Source: Mastigocoleus testarum BC008
Lineage (GTDB): Bacteria > Cyanobacteriota > Cyanobacteriia > Cyanobacteriales > Nostocaceae
Reading direction: 5' to 3'
NCBI RefSeq assembly: GCF_001456025.1
Contig: NZ_LMTZ01000011.1
Span: 1 to 38,976 of the forward strand
DNA: 38,976 nt
Within the stretch, counting starts at the first letter, position 1, and every line of letters begins with the position of its first letter. Below the pieces are notes generated by a model. It made no database searches. It was not told where the DNA came from and saw nothing but the letters and a program-made list of their open reading frames with translations. This document shows positions 25,467-35,008 of this stretch, piece after piece. A program made the translations under genes and the position numbers.

Positions 25467-26969
25467 TCAGTTAACTGATTTGTCTTCAAGAACAGATGTT
25501 TTTTGCTCAGATTGGGGAATAGCTTTAATATCTGCTTTCTCTGACTTAGCAGGTACTTCCGCTTTCTCTGTCACTTTTGTATCAGTTTGAGAATTCGGTT
25601 TCAATTCCAATTCAGTTTTAGGTTCTGGTTTAAATTCTTGATTGGACTCCTCAGATTTAATTTTGTCTGGATTAGGTTTCTTCGTTTGAGGTACTGATTC
25701 GACTAGGGGAGATTTAATAACTTCTGGTGAAGCTTGCAAAGTTTCTTTTGGTGTTTCTGGCGCGACTGATGGTGCGCTCGGAGACGGAATTACTTTTACC
25801 TCAGGTGTTGGAGATGGAATTACTTTTGGTGTAGAAGGTGCTGCGGGTTGAGAAACTGCAGGTTGTTTTGCTTGTTGGGTTTCAACTTCAACTTTCGGTG
25901 TTAATTTTGTTGCAGGTGCTCTTTGAGCTTCAACTTTAGGTACTGGCTTAATTGCAGGTGTGGGTTTAGCTACTGGTTCCGTAACCAAATATTTGGGATC
26001 GATAATCGAGAGCAATTCGTCAGCTTTGAGTTCGCCTCTAGTAATTTGAGCAAGAGTGTCCTTACCCTTGGGATCGTACGTAATTGTCCTGATGGTACTA
26101 TTAAAAACATTTTTTACAGGATTACCCTTTCCATCGATAAATTCAAGTTTTACCCAATTTTTACCCGATTTGAAACCTTTGAGATAAAGTGAGTGCCAAC
26201 GGTCTAAAATGAAACTCTCACCGTTAACAGTACAACGAATTCGCCAATCTCCTATTTTCTCGTTCTCTTTTTCTCGTGCAACTAAATGCAACGGAGCATT
26301 CGTTAGGTAAAAGTCTAATAGTATAGGTTCTGCACCATAATCGCCTTCCGGACGAGAATAGGTCAGTAGTGGTAATTGCGGATCTGGATTGTTGCGATCG
26401 CTCTTAGTAAAAACATGGAATTTTACTTGGTCATAAGCACCTTCATTTTTAAAGCTTTCATACCAAGGAGTTGATGCAAACACTCGTAAAGTATGAGTCC
26501 CTGCGGATAAATTGGAAATCTCCAATGGATGTTCGAGATCGTAAACTTCTTGATATTGCTCGTTATCCAAAATCACCTGCAAATGAGGTCCAAGACCCAA
26601 CCGGGGATTTTTGAATACAGGTAAATCTTTGACTGAAAATTTAATTTTTAAGGAGTTGTCTTGTAAAACTTCCTCAGGCTTTGGGCTTAAGATTCGGACT
26701 TGCGGTTGATGCACCTCCAATTTTTGCTGCAACCTTTGAATAACCACTGGTGGAGAAACTTCTGTAATCTGTTGGGAAAGTTTTCCATGGGTTGTTTGCG
26801 AACCTGCATTGATTCGACTCAAATCAACAGACGCATCTTTCCCAGTTGCTTTTCCGCCACATCCTGCCAAATTGACAAGTATTATTAACAAAAGTAAATA
26901 TTTAAAAAAATTAATATTAATCCTCATTGGAAAAAGTTTTGTTAAGACCTGTTTCCACGGTGAGTTCAT
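25467..26969 (-). CDS. Proline-rich lipoprotein of unknown function
   Basis: A 500-residue protein from the ATG at 26969, preferred over the upstream ATG at 27005 because AAGGA lies seven bases before it; an ATG at 26927 would also leave an intact signal. A lipoprotein signal ends in the lipobox L34-A35-G36-C37 (LVNLAGCGGK), so it is probably anchored in a membrane facing the periplasm. Residues about 85-320 look beta-rich, with two Ig-like segments (KIKFSVKDLPVFKNPRLGLG; GTHTLRVFASTPWYESF). From about 325 the chain is low-complexity, rich in Pro, Lys, Glu and Thr (repeated PKVE, PSPTPEVK, EPKTELELKPN), likely an extended linker spanning the periplasm. I do not recognise a named family. It is divergent from psaA, with about 600 bases between. 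Confidence 0.75.
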   Translation of the reverse strand: MNSPWKQVLTKLFPMRININFFKYLLLLIILVNLAGCGGKATGKDASVDLSRINAGSQTTHGKLSQQITEVSPPVVIQRLQQKLEVHQPQVRILSPKPEEVLQDNSLKIKFSVKDLPVFKNPRLGLGPHLQVILDNEQYQEVYDLEHPLEISNLSAGTHTLRVFASTPWYESFKNEGAYDQVKFHVFTKSDRNNPDPQLPLLTYSRPEGDYGAEPILLDFYLTNAPLHLVAREKENEKIGDWRIRCTVNGESFILDRWHSLYLKGFKSGKNWVKLEFIDGKGNPVKNVFNSTIRTITYDPKGKDTLAQITRGELKADELLSIIDPKYLVTEPVAKPTPAIKPVPKVEAQRAPATKLTPKVEVETQQAKQPAVSQPAAPSTPKVIPSPTPEVKVIPSPSAPSVAPETPKETLQASPEVIKSPLVESVPQTKKPNPDKIKSEESNQEFKPEPKTELELKPNSQTDTKVTEKAEVPAKSEKADIKAIPQSEQKTSVLEDKSVN

Positions 26970-27572
26970 TAGTTTTTCCTTACATTTCCAAACACTAATA
27001 ATCATCTAAATTATTCGTATTAATTTTGTCTGAATTGATTGGTAGCCAAATATAGCCCCAAAGCAGAAATATAGTTCATTTTCTATATCTGGAACTCAAA
27101 TATAAGATTTTTATTTTTTCCATTGTCATTTTATTCATAGTTTTTTTAACTACATCAGAAAATCAATAACTAAAGAGTAATAAAAGCTTATATCCCGTAA
27201 ATAGTAGAGCTAGAGCCCAATCAGCTAAATTCTTGATGAGGATTAAATCGAACATTAAGTCAAAACTACAAATTGATAAAAGTTGCGAATTGTTTCTGTT
27301 TGTAAATTAAATACAGTAACTATTGACTTTTGCACACCTATTTAAAAGACACAATCAATATTGGACAATCGATCCAGGGATTTTTAATTATTGTTAAAAT
27401 GTTTCTGACTATGTGGGAGTAAAGCCCTTATAATTCAACTGAAACCACTAATCACAAAAAAATTTTCTTGTGACTCCAGTATATTTATGGAGAAAGTGAA
27501 AAGTTTCGCAAACTCAAGAAAGTAACTTGTGAGAAAATTGATTCCTCAATCCTTATCTAGAGAGGAGGTCGA
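26970..27572. other. Upstream region of psaA
   Basis: A divergent AT-rich spacer of about 600 bases that must hold the psaAB promoter and leader. No ORF is seen. Cyanobacterial psaA leaders are long and light-regulated, but I cannot place the start sites from sequence alone. The only firm element is the ribosome binding site at 27564-27569. Confidence 0.45.
27564..27569 (+). promoter_or_regulatory. Strong ribosome binding site of psaA
   Basis: GGAGGT ends three bases before the psaA ATG, inside AGAGGAGGTCGAATG. It is among the strongest Shine-Dalgarno matches in this window, where most genes lack one, and fits the high expression of photosystem I. Confidence 0.75.
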
Positions 27573-29837
27573 ATGACAATTAGTCCTCCAGAGCGAGAGG
27601 AAAAGAAAGCTAGAGTTATAGTCGACAAAGATCCAGTACCAACTTCCTTTGAGAAGTGGGCAAAACCAGGTCATTTCGACAGAAGCTTAGGCCGGGGTCC
27701 AAAAACCACTACGTGGATTTGGAACCTACATGCGCTCGCCCATGACTTTGATACACATACAAGCGATCTAGAAGATATATCCCGCAAAATCTTCGCTGCT
27801 CACTTTGGTCACTTAGCAGTAGTGACATTGTGGCTGAGCGGGATGATATTTCACGGAGCCAAGTTTTCTAACTATGAAGCTTGGTTAAGCGACCCGCTAG
27901 GGGTTAAACCCAGCGCTCAAGTCGTTTGGCCCATTGTTGGGCAAGATATTTTAAACGGAGATGTTGGTGGTGGATTCCACGGAATTCAAATCACAAGCGG
28001 CATATTCCATGTATGGCGTGGCTGGGGTATTACCAGTTCATTCCAACTCTACTGCACAGCGATTGGTGGTTTAGTATTAGCAGGCTTATTCCTATTTGCA
28101 GGCTGGTTCCACTACCACAAACGCGCACCAAAACTGGAATGGTTCCAGAACGTAGAGTCCATGTTGAATCACCACTTGGCAGTATTGCTTGGTTGTGGTT
28201 CTTTGGGTTGGGCAGGTCACTTGATTCACGTGTCCGCACCTACAAATAAGTTGTTGGATGCGGGAGTAGCTCTCAAGGATATTCCCTTACCTCATGAATT
28301 GATACTCAATAAAGAGTTGTTAACCGACCTTTATCCCGGTTTTGTTAATGGGTTAACACCTTTCTTTACCTTAGACTGGGGACAATATGCAGATTTTCTC
28401 ACCTTCAAAGGTGGTTTGAACCCAGTTACAGGTAGCTTGTGGATGACAGATATTGCCCATCACCACTTGGCGATCGCGGTAGTATTTATCGTCGCAGGTC
28501 ACATGTACCGTACCAATTGGGGTATTGGTCACAGCATCAAAGAAATTCTCGAAAATCATAAAGGTCCCTTCACCGGTCAAGGTCACAAGGGTCTTTATGA
28601 AGTTTTGACCACATCTTGGCATGCTCAGTTGGCAATTAACCTTGCAATGCTAGGTTCTTTGACAATTATTGTGGCGCACCACATGTACTCCATGCCTCCA
28701 TATCCATACTTGGCTACTGACTATGCAACTCAGTTGTGCCTATTTACTCATCACATGTGGATTGGTGGTTTCTTAATTGTTGGTGGTGCTGCTCATGGAG
28801 CCATATTCATGGTGCGGGATTACGATCCAGTAGTTAACCAAGACAACTTACTAGATCGGGTTATCCGTCATCGGGATGCAATTATTTCCCACCTCAACTG
28901 GGTATGTATTTTCCTAGGCTTCCATAGCTTTGGTTTGTACATCCATAACGACACTATGCGTGCCTTGGGTCGTCCCCAAGACATGTTCTCTGACGCCGCA
29001 ATTCAATTGCAGCCAGTGTTTGCTCAGTGGGTACAGAATATCCACACAATGGCTCCTGGTATTGGTGGTACAGCACCCAACGCATTAGCAACTGTATCTC
29101 ATGCTTTTGGTGGTGGTGTTGTAGCGGTAGGTGGCAAAGTAGCAATGATGCCCATTGCTTTGGGTACAGCTGACTTTATGGTGCACCACATTCACGCGTT
29201 CACCATTCACGTTACCGTTTTAATCCTGCTTAAAGGTGTTTTATATGCCCGGAGTTCTCGTCTGATTCCAGACAAAGGAAACTTGGGCTTCCGCTTCCCC
29301 TGCGACGGTCCTGGTCGTGGTGGTACTTGTCAAGTATCTGGATGGGATCACGTATTCCTCGGACTATTCTGGATGTATAACTGCCTCTCAGTTGTAATTT
29401 TCCACTTTAGTTGGAAGATGCAATCTGATGTTTGGGGTACTGTAGACGCATCTGGCAATGTGTCTCATATCACTTACGGAAACTTTGCTCAAAGTGCGAT
29501 CACTATCAACGGCTGGTTACGCGACTTCTTATGGGCACAAGCTGCACAGGTAATTAACTCCTATGGCAGTCCACTTTCAGGCTACGGTCTGATGTTCTTG
29601 GGCGCTCACTTTATTTGGGCATTCAGCTTGATGTTCTTATTCAGTGGTCGTGGCTACTGGCAAGAATTGATTGAATCCATTGTTTGGGCTCACAATAAAT
29701 TAAAGGTAGCACCTGCGATTCAACCTCGCGCTTTGAGTATTACTCAAGGTCGTGCAGTAGGATTGGCACACTATCTTTTAGGAGGAATTGCAACAACTTG
29801 GGCATTCTTCCACGCACACATACTTTCAGTAGGCTGA
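27573..29837 (+). CDS. psaA: Photosystem I P700 chlorophyll a apoprotein A1
   Basis: A 754-residue core subunit of photosystem I, full length for the family. It has eleven membrane helices and many histidine chlorophyll ligands ([56 protein letters not shown]). The FX iron-sulphur loop [12 protein letters not shown] has C577 and C586, which with the PsaB pair hold the intersubunit 4Fe-4S cluster. The C-terminal helices ([20 protein letters not shown]) carry the P700 and quinone region. PsaA and PsaB form the thylakoid heterodimer that drives electrons from plastocyanin or cytochrome c6 to ferredoxin. A strong Shine-Dalgarno sequence precedes the ATG. psaB follows 180 bases downstream and is expected to be cotranscribed. 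Confidence 0.99.
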   Translation: MTISPPEREEKKARVIVDKDPVPTSFEKWAKPGHFDRSLGRGPKTTTWIWNLHALAHDFDTHTSDLEDISRKIFAAHFGHLAVVTLWLSGMIFHGAKFSNYEAWLSDPLGVKPSAQVVWPIVGQDILNGDVGGGFHGIQITSGIFHVWRGWGITSSFQLYCTAIGGLVLAGLFLFAGWFHYHKRAPKLEWFQNVESMLNHHLAVLLGCGSLGWAGHLIHVSAPTNKLLDAGVALKDIPLPHELILNKELLTDLYPGFVNGLTPFFTLDWGQYADFLTFKGGLNPVTGSLWMTDIAHHHLAIAVVFIVAGHMYRTNWGIGHSIKEILENHKGPFTGQGHKGLYEVLTTSWHAQLAINLAMLGSLTIIVAHHMYSMPPYPYLATDYATQLCLFTHHMWIGGFLIVGGAAHGAIFMVRDYDPVVNQDNLLDRVIRHRDAIISHLNWVCIFLGFHSFGLYIHNDTMRALGRPQDMFSDAAIQLQPVFAQWVQNIHTMAPGIGGTAPNALATVSHAFGGGVVAVGGKVAMMPIALGTADFMVHHIHAFTIHVTVLILLKGVLYARSSRLIPDKGNLGFRFPCDGPGRGGTCQVSGWDHVFLGLFWMYNCLSVVIFHFSWKMQSDVWGTVDASGNVSHITYGNFAQSAITINGWLRDFLWAQAAQVINSYGSPLSGYGLMFLGAHFIWAFSLMFLFSGRGYWQELIESIVWAHNKLKVAPAIQPRALSITQGRAVGLAHYLLGGIATTWAFFHAHILSVG

Positions 29838-29938
29838 CAATTGGCTTTATGAGTTTGAGTGATGGGTTTTGGGTCATAAAACTTTTGAATATTAGTGATA
29901 GATGGTAAAACATCACAAACTATTAAATTTCAACTGTT

Positions 29939-29966
29939 AAAACTCAAAACTCAAAACTCAAAACTC
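29939..29966. repeat. Heptameric repeat in the psaA-psaB spacer
   Basis: Four perfect copies of AAAACTC at 29939, 29946, 29953 and 29960. It lies in the transcribed spacer of the psaAB operon, 50 bases before psaB. Confidence 0.85.
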
Positions 29967-30017
29967 CTAGAAAAGCTTAAATCAAATGGCTATCATGTCT
30001 GAGGATTTATAAAACCT

Positions 30018-32243
30018 ATGGCGACAAAATTTCCAAAATTTAGCCAGGATCTCGCACAGGATCCGACTACGCGTCGGATTTGGTATGCGATGGCTATGGG
30101 AAATGATTTTGAAAGCCATGATGGCATGACCGAAGAGAATCTTTATCAAAAGATTTTTGCAACACACTTCGGTCATCTGGCAATCATTTTCCTGTGGGCA
30201 TCCAGCCTCCTGTTCCACGTTGCTTGGCAAGGTAACTTTGAACAGTGGATTAAAGATCCTCTTCACATCCGTCCCATTGCTCACGCAATTTGGGATCCCC
30301 ACTTTGGTAAACCAGCAATTGAAGCTTTTACCCAAGGTGGAGCAAGCAATCCTGTTAATATTGCTTACTCTGGTGTTTACCACTGGTGGTACACCATTGG
30401 CATGCGAACCAACAACGACCTTTACACAGGTTCGGTATTCTTACTGCTCCTAGCTTCAGTATTGTTGTTCGCAGGTTGGTTGCACTTGCAACCCAAGTTC
30501 CGTCCTAGTCTCTCTTGGTTCAAGAGCGCTGAGCCTCGTCTAAATCACCACCTAGCTGGTCTTTTTGGTGTTAGCTCCTTAGCTTGGACTGGTCACTTGG
30601 TTCACGTTGCTATCCCCGAATCTCGTGGTGTCCACGTAGGCTGGGATAACTTCTTGAGTACACCACCACATCCAGCAGGTTTACAACCCTTCTTTACCGG
30701 GAACTGGGGCGTTTATGCTCAAAATCCCGATACAGCAAGCCACATCTTTGGTACCTCCCAAGGTGCTGGTACTGCAATTTTGACCTTCTTGGGTGGATTC
30801 CATCCCCAGACCGAGTCATTGTGGTTGACCGATATGGCTCACCACCACCTCGCGATCGCAGTTCTCTTTATCGTTGCTGGTCACATGTACCGGACAAACT
30901 TCGGTATTGGTCACAACATCAAAGAGATGCTTAACGCCAAAACATTCTTTGGCAATAAGAGCGAAGGTCAATTCAACTTGCCTCACCAAGGGCTGTACGA
31001 TACCATCAACAATTCGCTACACTTCCAGTTGTCTTTGGCACTGGCATCTTTGGGAACAATTTGCTCCCTAGTAGCGCAACACATGTACTCTCTGCCTCCC
31101 TACGCATTTATATCTAGGGATTACACCACACAGGCAGCTCTGTACACCCACCACCAGTACATTGCAGTTTTCTTGATGACTGGTGCTTTTGCCCACGCTG
31201 CGATTTTCTGGGTTCGTGACTACGACCCCGAACAAAACAAGGGCAACGTATTAGACCGCGTGTTAAAGCATAAAGAAGCGATTATCTCCCACTTAAGCTG
31301 GGTATCTCTCTTCCTAGGCTTCCACACTTTAGGTTTGTACGTACACAATGACGTAGTAGTTGCCTTCGGCACACCTGAGAAACAAATCTTGATTGAGCCG
31401 GTATTTGCTCAGTTCATTCAAGCTGCTCACGGTAAGGTGTTATACGGCATGGATACTTTACTGTCTAACGCTGACAGTATTGCTTATACTGCTTATCCTA
31501 ACTACGGCAACGTTTGGTTGAGTGGTTGGTTGGATGCCATCAACAATGGTTCTAACTCTCTATTCTTAACCATTGGACCTGGTGACTTTTTAGTACACCA
31601 CGCCTTTGCTTTAGCAATTCACACCACAGTTCTAGTACTTGTAAAAGGTGCTTTAGATGCTCGTGGTTCCAAGCTGATGCCCGATAAAAAGGATTTCGGC
31701 TATGCATTCCCTTGTGATGGTCCTGGTCGTGGCGGTACTTGTGATATCTCCGCTTGGGACTCCTTCTATCTAGCTCTGTTCTGGTCATTAAATACAGTTG
31801 GATGGGTAACATTCTACTGGCACTGGAAACACCTGGGTGTATGGCAAGGAAACGTGGCACAGTTTAATGAGAACTCCACATATCTCATGGGCTGGTTCCG
31901 CGATTATCTGTGGGCAAACTCTGCTCAGTTGATTAACGGGTACAACCCCTACGGCATGAATAACCTGTCTGTCTGGGCATGGATGTTCTTATTCGGACAC
32001 CTAGTTTGGGCAACTGGCTTCATGTTCTTAATCTCCTGGAGAGGTTACTGGCAAGAGTTAATTGAAACCTTGGTTTGGGCACACGAGCGTACTCCTTTGG
32101 CGAACTTAGTTCGTTGGAAAGACAAGCCCGTTGCTTTATCCATCGTTCAAGCGCGTGTAGTTGGTCTAGCTCACTTTGCAGTTGGTTATGTACTGACGTA
32201 TGCCGCCTTCCTCATAGCTTCAACGGCTGGTAAGTTTGGTTAG
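30018..32243 (+). CDS. psaB: Photosystem I P700 chlorophyll a apoprotein A2
   Basis: A 741-residue partner of PsaA, full length. It starts [24 protein letters not shown], the conserved PsaB N terminus. Histidine-rich antenna helices are evident ([43 protein letters not shown]). The FX loop [12 protein letters not shown] has C566 and C575. The C-terminal segment [22 protein letters not shown] is the P700/phylloquinone region. It assembles with PsaA in the thylakoid membrane. A GAGG stretch lies near 30000, somewhat far from the ATG, so translation may be coupled to psaA or helped by the leader. A clear terminator follows 30 bases after the stop. Confidence 0.99.
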   Translation: MATKFPKFSQDLAQDPTTRRIWYAMAMGNDFESHDGMTEENLYQKIFATHFGHLAIIFLWASSLLFHVAWQGNFEQWIKDPLHIRPIAHAIWDPHFGKPAIEAFTQGGASNPVNIAYSGVYHWWYTIGMRTNNDLYTGSVFLLLLASVLLFAGWLHLQPKFRPSLSWFKSAEPRLNHHLAGLFGVSSLAWTGHLVHVAIPESRGVHVGWDNFLSTPPHPAGLQPFFTGNWGVYAQNPDTASHIFGTSQGAGTAILTFLGGFHPQTESLWLTDMAHHHLAIAVLFIVAGHMYRTNFGIGHNIKEMLNAKTFFGNKSEGQFNLPHQGLYDTINNSLHFQLSLALASLGTICSLVAQHMYSLPPYAFISRDYTTQAALYTHHQYIAVFLMTGAFAHAAIFWVRDYDPEQNKGNVLDRVLKHKEAIISHLSWVSLFLGFHTLGLYVHNDVVVAFGTPEKQILIEPVFAQFIQAAHGKVLYGMDTLLSNADSIAYTAYPNYGNVWLSGWLDAINNGSNSLFLTIGPGDFLVHHAFALAIHTTVLVLVKGALDARGSKLMPDKKDFGYAFPCDGPGRGGTCDISAWDSFYLALFWSLNTVGWVTFYWHWKHLGVWQGNVAQFNENSTYLMGWFRDYLWANSAQLINGYNPYGMNNLSVWAWMFLFGHLVWATGFMFLISWRGYWQELIETLVWAHERTPLANLVRWKDKPVALSIVQARVVGLAHFAVGYVLTYAAFLIASTAGKFG

Positions 32244-32273
32244 TCCTGCTGCTAGTGGTTTAGGTTATTAAAG

Positions 32274-32302
32274 AATCCCCTGCCTGAGGTAGGGGATTTT
32301 TT
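32274..32302 (+). terminator. Rho-independent terminator of psaAB
   Basis: AATCCCCTGCC (32274-32284) pairs with GGTAGGGGATT (32288-32298), an 11-bp stem with one G-U pair and a TGA loop, followed by a T-run to 32302. It is placed 31 bases after the psaB stop. Confidence 0.92.
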
Positions 32303-32752
32303 ATGCAATGATTTTTTGTACAATTAATTGTGATATTGAGCTCAACTCAAAATTCAAAATAGATATAGCACTACCTGCAAGTAATACCAATTTGGAAAAA
32401 TAATGAGACGGATATATTTTGTAGAGACCTTGCGTGCAAGATCTCTACCGAAGGATATGTTGCAATTATTTATTTAATCGGTATAAGGAGTAAACTCTCA
32501 CAAATCATAGCTTTTTAATTTTGACTTTATTTTATTACCTTCTAATTAAAGCTAGCTGATATCCTGTTATGTAGTATGGTTTTAGCAAATGCTTAGAAAA
32601 AGACTCTAAATTTAATCGAATATTATATCAAAATATTAGAAATTAAAGTTTTTATTTAATTGTTTTGGGATATTGATAACACAATGAAGGCATATTACAT
32701 ACAGAATAGCTTTAAAATGTTTTTTGCTTGCTAAACCTGTATATCTAATAGT
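32303..32752. other. Spacer between psaAB and the modification island
   Basis: AT-rich non-coding DNA containing one palindromic element (32384-32484, listed separately). The last 110 bases must hold the promoter of the ParA-type gene; no operator or Shine-Dalgarno sequence is obvious. No tRNA or direct repeat marks an integration boundary. Confidence 0.45.
32384..32484. mobile_element. Palindromic MITE-like element
   Basis: A nearly self-complementary element of about 100 bp. ATACCAATT at the left end matches the complement of the right end (ATACCGATT). The arms of about 45-50 bp pair imperfectly, and the centre is a hairpin GTAGAGACCTTGC-GT-GCAAGATCTCTAC (32421-32448) with one mismatch. 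It is non-coding and looks like one of the small dispersed palindromes of filamentous cyanobacteria. Confidence 0.6.
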
Positions 32753-34090
32753 ATGTCTCAAATTTCATCTGAGTGGAACAATGAAGCATATGTGTCTTTG
32801 CATTTAGTTCAAAAAATGCTACAAATGGCTGGTTTACCAGCAAAGAGTGGTTATTCTCATTGGTATCCAGAGTTTAAAATAAAAAAGTTAAGAAATTGTC
32901 GAAAAAAATGGTGGGTAGATTTTTATATTGAGGACTTAAACAGATATATTAATTTTTTAGTTGAAATTAAAAGTGCAATTGCTCGGATAGATGATAGTGC
33001 TCGTTATCAATTATATACATACCTAAATTATTCAAATACTCGGTTTGGGCTATTGATAGATCCTTTCCGACTAGAAGTATATGAATTAACTAATGGTCAA
33101 TTTAATTTAATTACCAAGCATACTATTAAAGATCCAACTAGAGTAGAACCTATTGCTGAGTTTCTACGTGATTTCTTATTTACAATTAATATGCGTACAA
33201 TTTCTATTCATACCTCAAAAGGTGGGGTTGGTAAAACAACTTTGGTTATTAATCTTGCTTTTGAATTAGCAAAACAAGGTAATAGAGTTTTAGTTGTTGA
33301 TTTAGATGATCAAGCAAATGCAAGCTTAGTCTTAGGAGTTAATAGAGCGGATGAAATCGACAATGCTTCTAGCTTAGAAGAAGTCGAACAAATTCTTGAT
33401 GATTTTGCTGGGAGAAAAGAATTAATTGACTTTTTGAAAGCAGATAAAGGTCTTGGGTTTAACTATATGGACTATGTTTATAGCAGTCAATTTAATAAAT
33501 ATATTAACTATTATATTTGGGGTATAAACGGAAAAATAGATGTGATTCCTGGTAGCTATAGAACAAAAGATGCTGAAATTGGTAGTAGACCTTATCGTCA
33601 AGAGTTACTTAACAAGGGACTTCAAAAGTCAGATATAGCCAAAGATTATGATTACGTCATCATCGATACTCCTCCAAGTTATACAGATATTACTTGGAAT
33701 GGAGTGTGTGCGGCTCAATATATGGTGATTCCATCTCAGATGGAATATCTTTCAGCTTACGGAATAAATAATCCAATCAAGCAAGTCAAAGAAATCGAGC
33801 AAAACACAGAGGGTAAAAGGGGTAAAATAATCGGCATTGTTCCTTTTATGACTCGAGGGACTAATTTAAATAGAACAATGAAGGAATTGATAAAGAATCG
33901 CTTTGAACGTCAAAATATTTCAATGCTCCAGGAAATTCAACATTCCACCTATGTGGGTGAAGCATTGAAAGCTCGTCAACCAATGTCTGTGTATGCAGAA
34001 AAGACCGGAAAGGGAAAAAATGTAGCTTATCAATTTATCAGCTTAACTCAGGAAATCATCAGAATAATTAATACTATTGAGAAAAACTGA
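32753..34090 (+). CDS. ParA/Soj-type ATPase with N-terminal PD-(D/E)xK nuclease-like domain
   Basis: A 445-residue fusion. Residues about 1-140 resemble the HsdR N-terminal type of PD-(D/E)xK fold: D56 in KKWWVDFYI, then E71-x-K73 in NFLVEIKS, and Q86 in RYQLYTYL, the expected helix after the active site. Residues 147-445 are a ParA/MinD-type ATPase with the deviant Walker A motif TSKGGVGKTT (154-163, K156 and K161), VLVVDLDDQANAS and Walker B YVIIDTPPS. The ATPase may move or dimerise on DNA, with the N-terminal domain either cutting or only binding DNA. The next gene, 9 bases away, encodes a ParB-like protein, so the pair looks like a rewired partition module. It is unlikely to be an ordinary chromosomal ParA because of the nuclease-like domain and isolated location. 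Nuclease activity is untested. Confidence 0.8.
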   Translation: MSQISSEWNNEAYVSLHLVQKMLQMAGLPAKSGYSHWYPEFKIKKLRNCRKKWWVDFYIEDLNRYINFLVEIKSAIARIDDSARYQLYTYLNYSNTRFGLLIDPFRLEVYELTNGQFNLITKHTIKDPTRVEPIAEFLRDFLFTINMRTISIHTSKGGVGKTTLVINLAFELAKQGNRVLVVDLDDQANASLVLGVNRADEIDNASSLEEVEQILDDFAGRKELIDFLKADKGLGFNYMDYVYSSQFNKYINYYIWGINGKIDVIPGSYRTKDAEIGSRPYRQELLNKGLQKSDIAKDYDYVIIDTPPSYTDITWNGVCAAQYMVIPSQMEYLSAYGINNPIKQVKEIEQNTEGKRGKIIGIVPFMTRGTNLNRTMKELIKNRFERQNISMLQEIQHSTYVGEALKARQPMSVYAEKTGKGKNVAYQFISLTQEIIRIINTIEKN

Positions 34091-34099
34091 GTAAGTAAA

Positions 34100-34642
34100 A
34101 TGCCTGATTTATATAAAGGTATAGAATGTAAGCCTTATCTGATTTCCCTCAGTCAAATCGAAGTCTTTCAAAAAGATTCTGGTACTTCTCCATGGATGTT
34201 AGAGAAAATTTCCAGTTCTTGGAAGGATGAATTTAACTGTAACTTTGCTCTTCCGTTAGTTTGCTTGACAGATAGAGAAGATACATATCATCTGCTTACT
34301 GGACTTGCGATTTATGAAGCCGCAAAATTTGCTAATATCGAACAAATTTGGGTATTTATTATTGCTGCACAGCAAGCAGTAATTGGGAAGGCTATAGAAC
34401 AAGTAACACTACAATCAAAACTTAATCAAAGAGTCATAGAACCATCTGACGTGGAAGATTTTTTAAGTTTTCTCAATCACAGCGATAAATCTACTTTGAT
34501 GAGCATCCCTGGAATTAAAGATGGGTATGCCAAGCTGATACTAGATAATCGTAAATATAATTCCCTTGAAGATTTAAAACATCGTTTGGGAGTTAAACGA
34601 ACTTTAAAGTGGTTAAAAGCATATAAGGAACCCAAGGTTTAA
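34100..34642 (+). CDS. ParB-like N-terminal domain protein with C-terminal helix-hairpin-helix
   Basis: A 180-residue protein, 9 bases after the ParA-type gene. The N-terminal half (about 15-100) resembles a ParB/sulfiredoxin-type fold: LPLVCLTDREDTYHLLTGLAIYEAAKFANIEQIWVFII, where a strand pair is followed by the LLTG turn and a helix. The C-terminal part (about 132-178) is a helix-hairpin-helix DNA-binding module, LMSIPGIKDGYAKLILDNRKY, with the hairpin glycine in IPGIK. There is no classical ParB helix-turn-helix, so DNA binding probably depends on the HhH and is not parS-like. It likely partners the ParA-type ATPase. It was recognised by motif only; the ParB assignment is moderate, the HhH one firmer. 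Confidence 0.62.
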   Translation: MPDLYKGIECKPYLISLSQIEVFQKDSGTSPWMLEKISSSWKDEFNCNFALPLVCLTDREDTYHLLTGLAIYEAAKFANIEQIWVFIIAAQQAVIGKAIEQVTLQSKLNQRVIEPSDVEDFLSFLNHSDKSTLMSIPGIKDGYAKLILDNRKYNSLEDLKHRLGVKRTLKWLKAYKEPKV

Positions 34643-35008
34643 TATTTATTTTGAGGAAGCACTTATTTTAAGGGAGCAAGTCTGTCGAACAGATCTGCTT
34701 TTAATTTTGCCGGGTACAGTGGTAGTAGTAAGTAGAAAATAAAGCGAGGGGTAAAATTTAATTCATCCTTGTGATTATGAAATAGCGACAAGTACTGCAA
34801 ATTTTTGAATCAATTTGAGAATAAATGTAAAATAAAAGCTAAAGTTATTAATATTGCCAATACATAATTTTATTTACTTAGGTTCAAAGTATGAGAGTCA
34901 TTCCTTTTCAGCTCACTTCAAGTCTTGGGTAATTTGAAAAAAAAATATTTTGTCCCCAAAACAAGCTATAAATATAACACTGAGAAGGTTTTCTAAAAGT
35001 TACAAGCC
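34643..35008. other. Spacer before the methyltransferase gene
   Basis: AT-rich, about 370 bases, without an ORF of note. A small inverted repeat TCTGT-CGA-ACAGA (34681-34693) lies about 40 bases past the ParB-like stop; it is too short to call. The promoter of the methyltransferase is probably here, so that gene may be expressed separately from the ParA/ParB-like pair. Confidence 0.4.
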
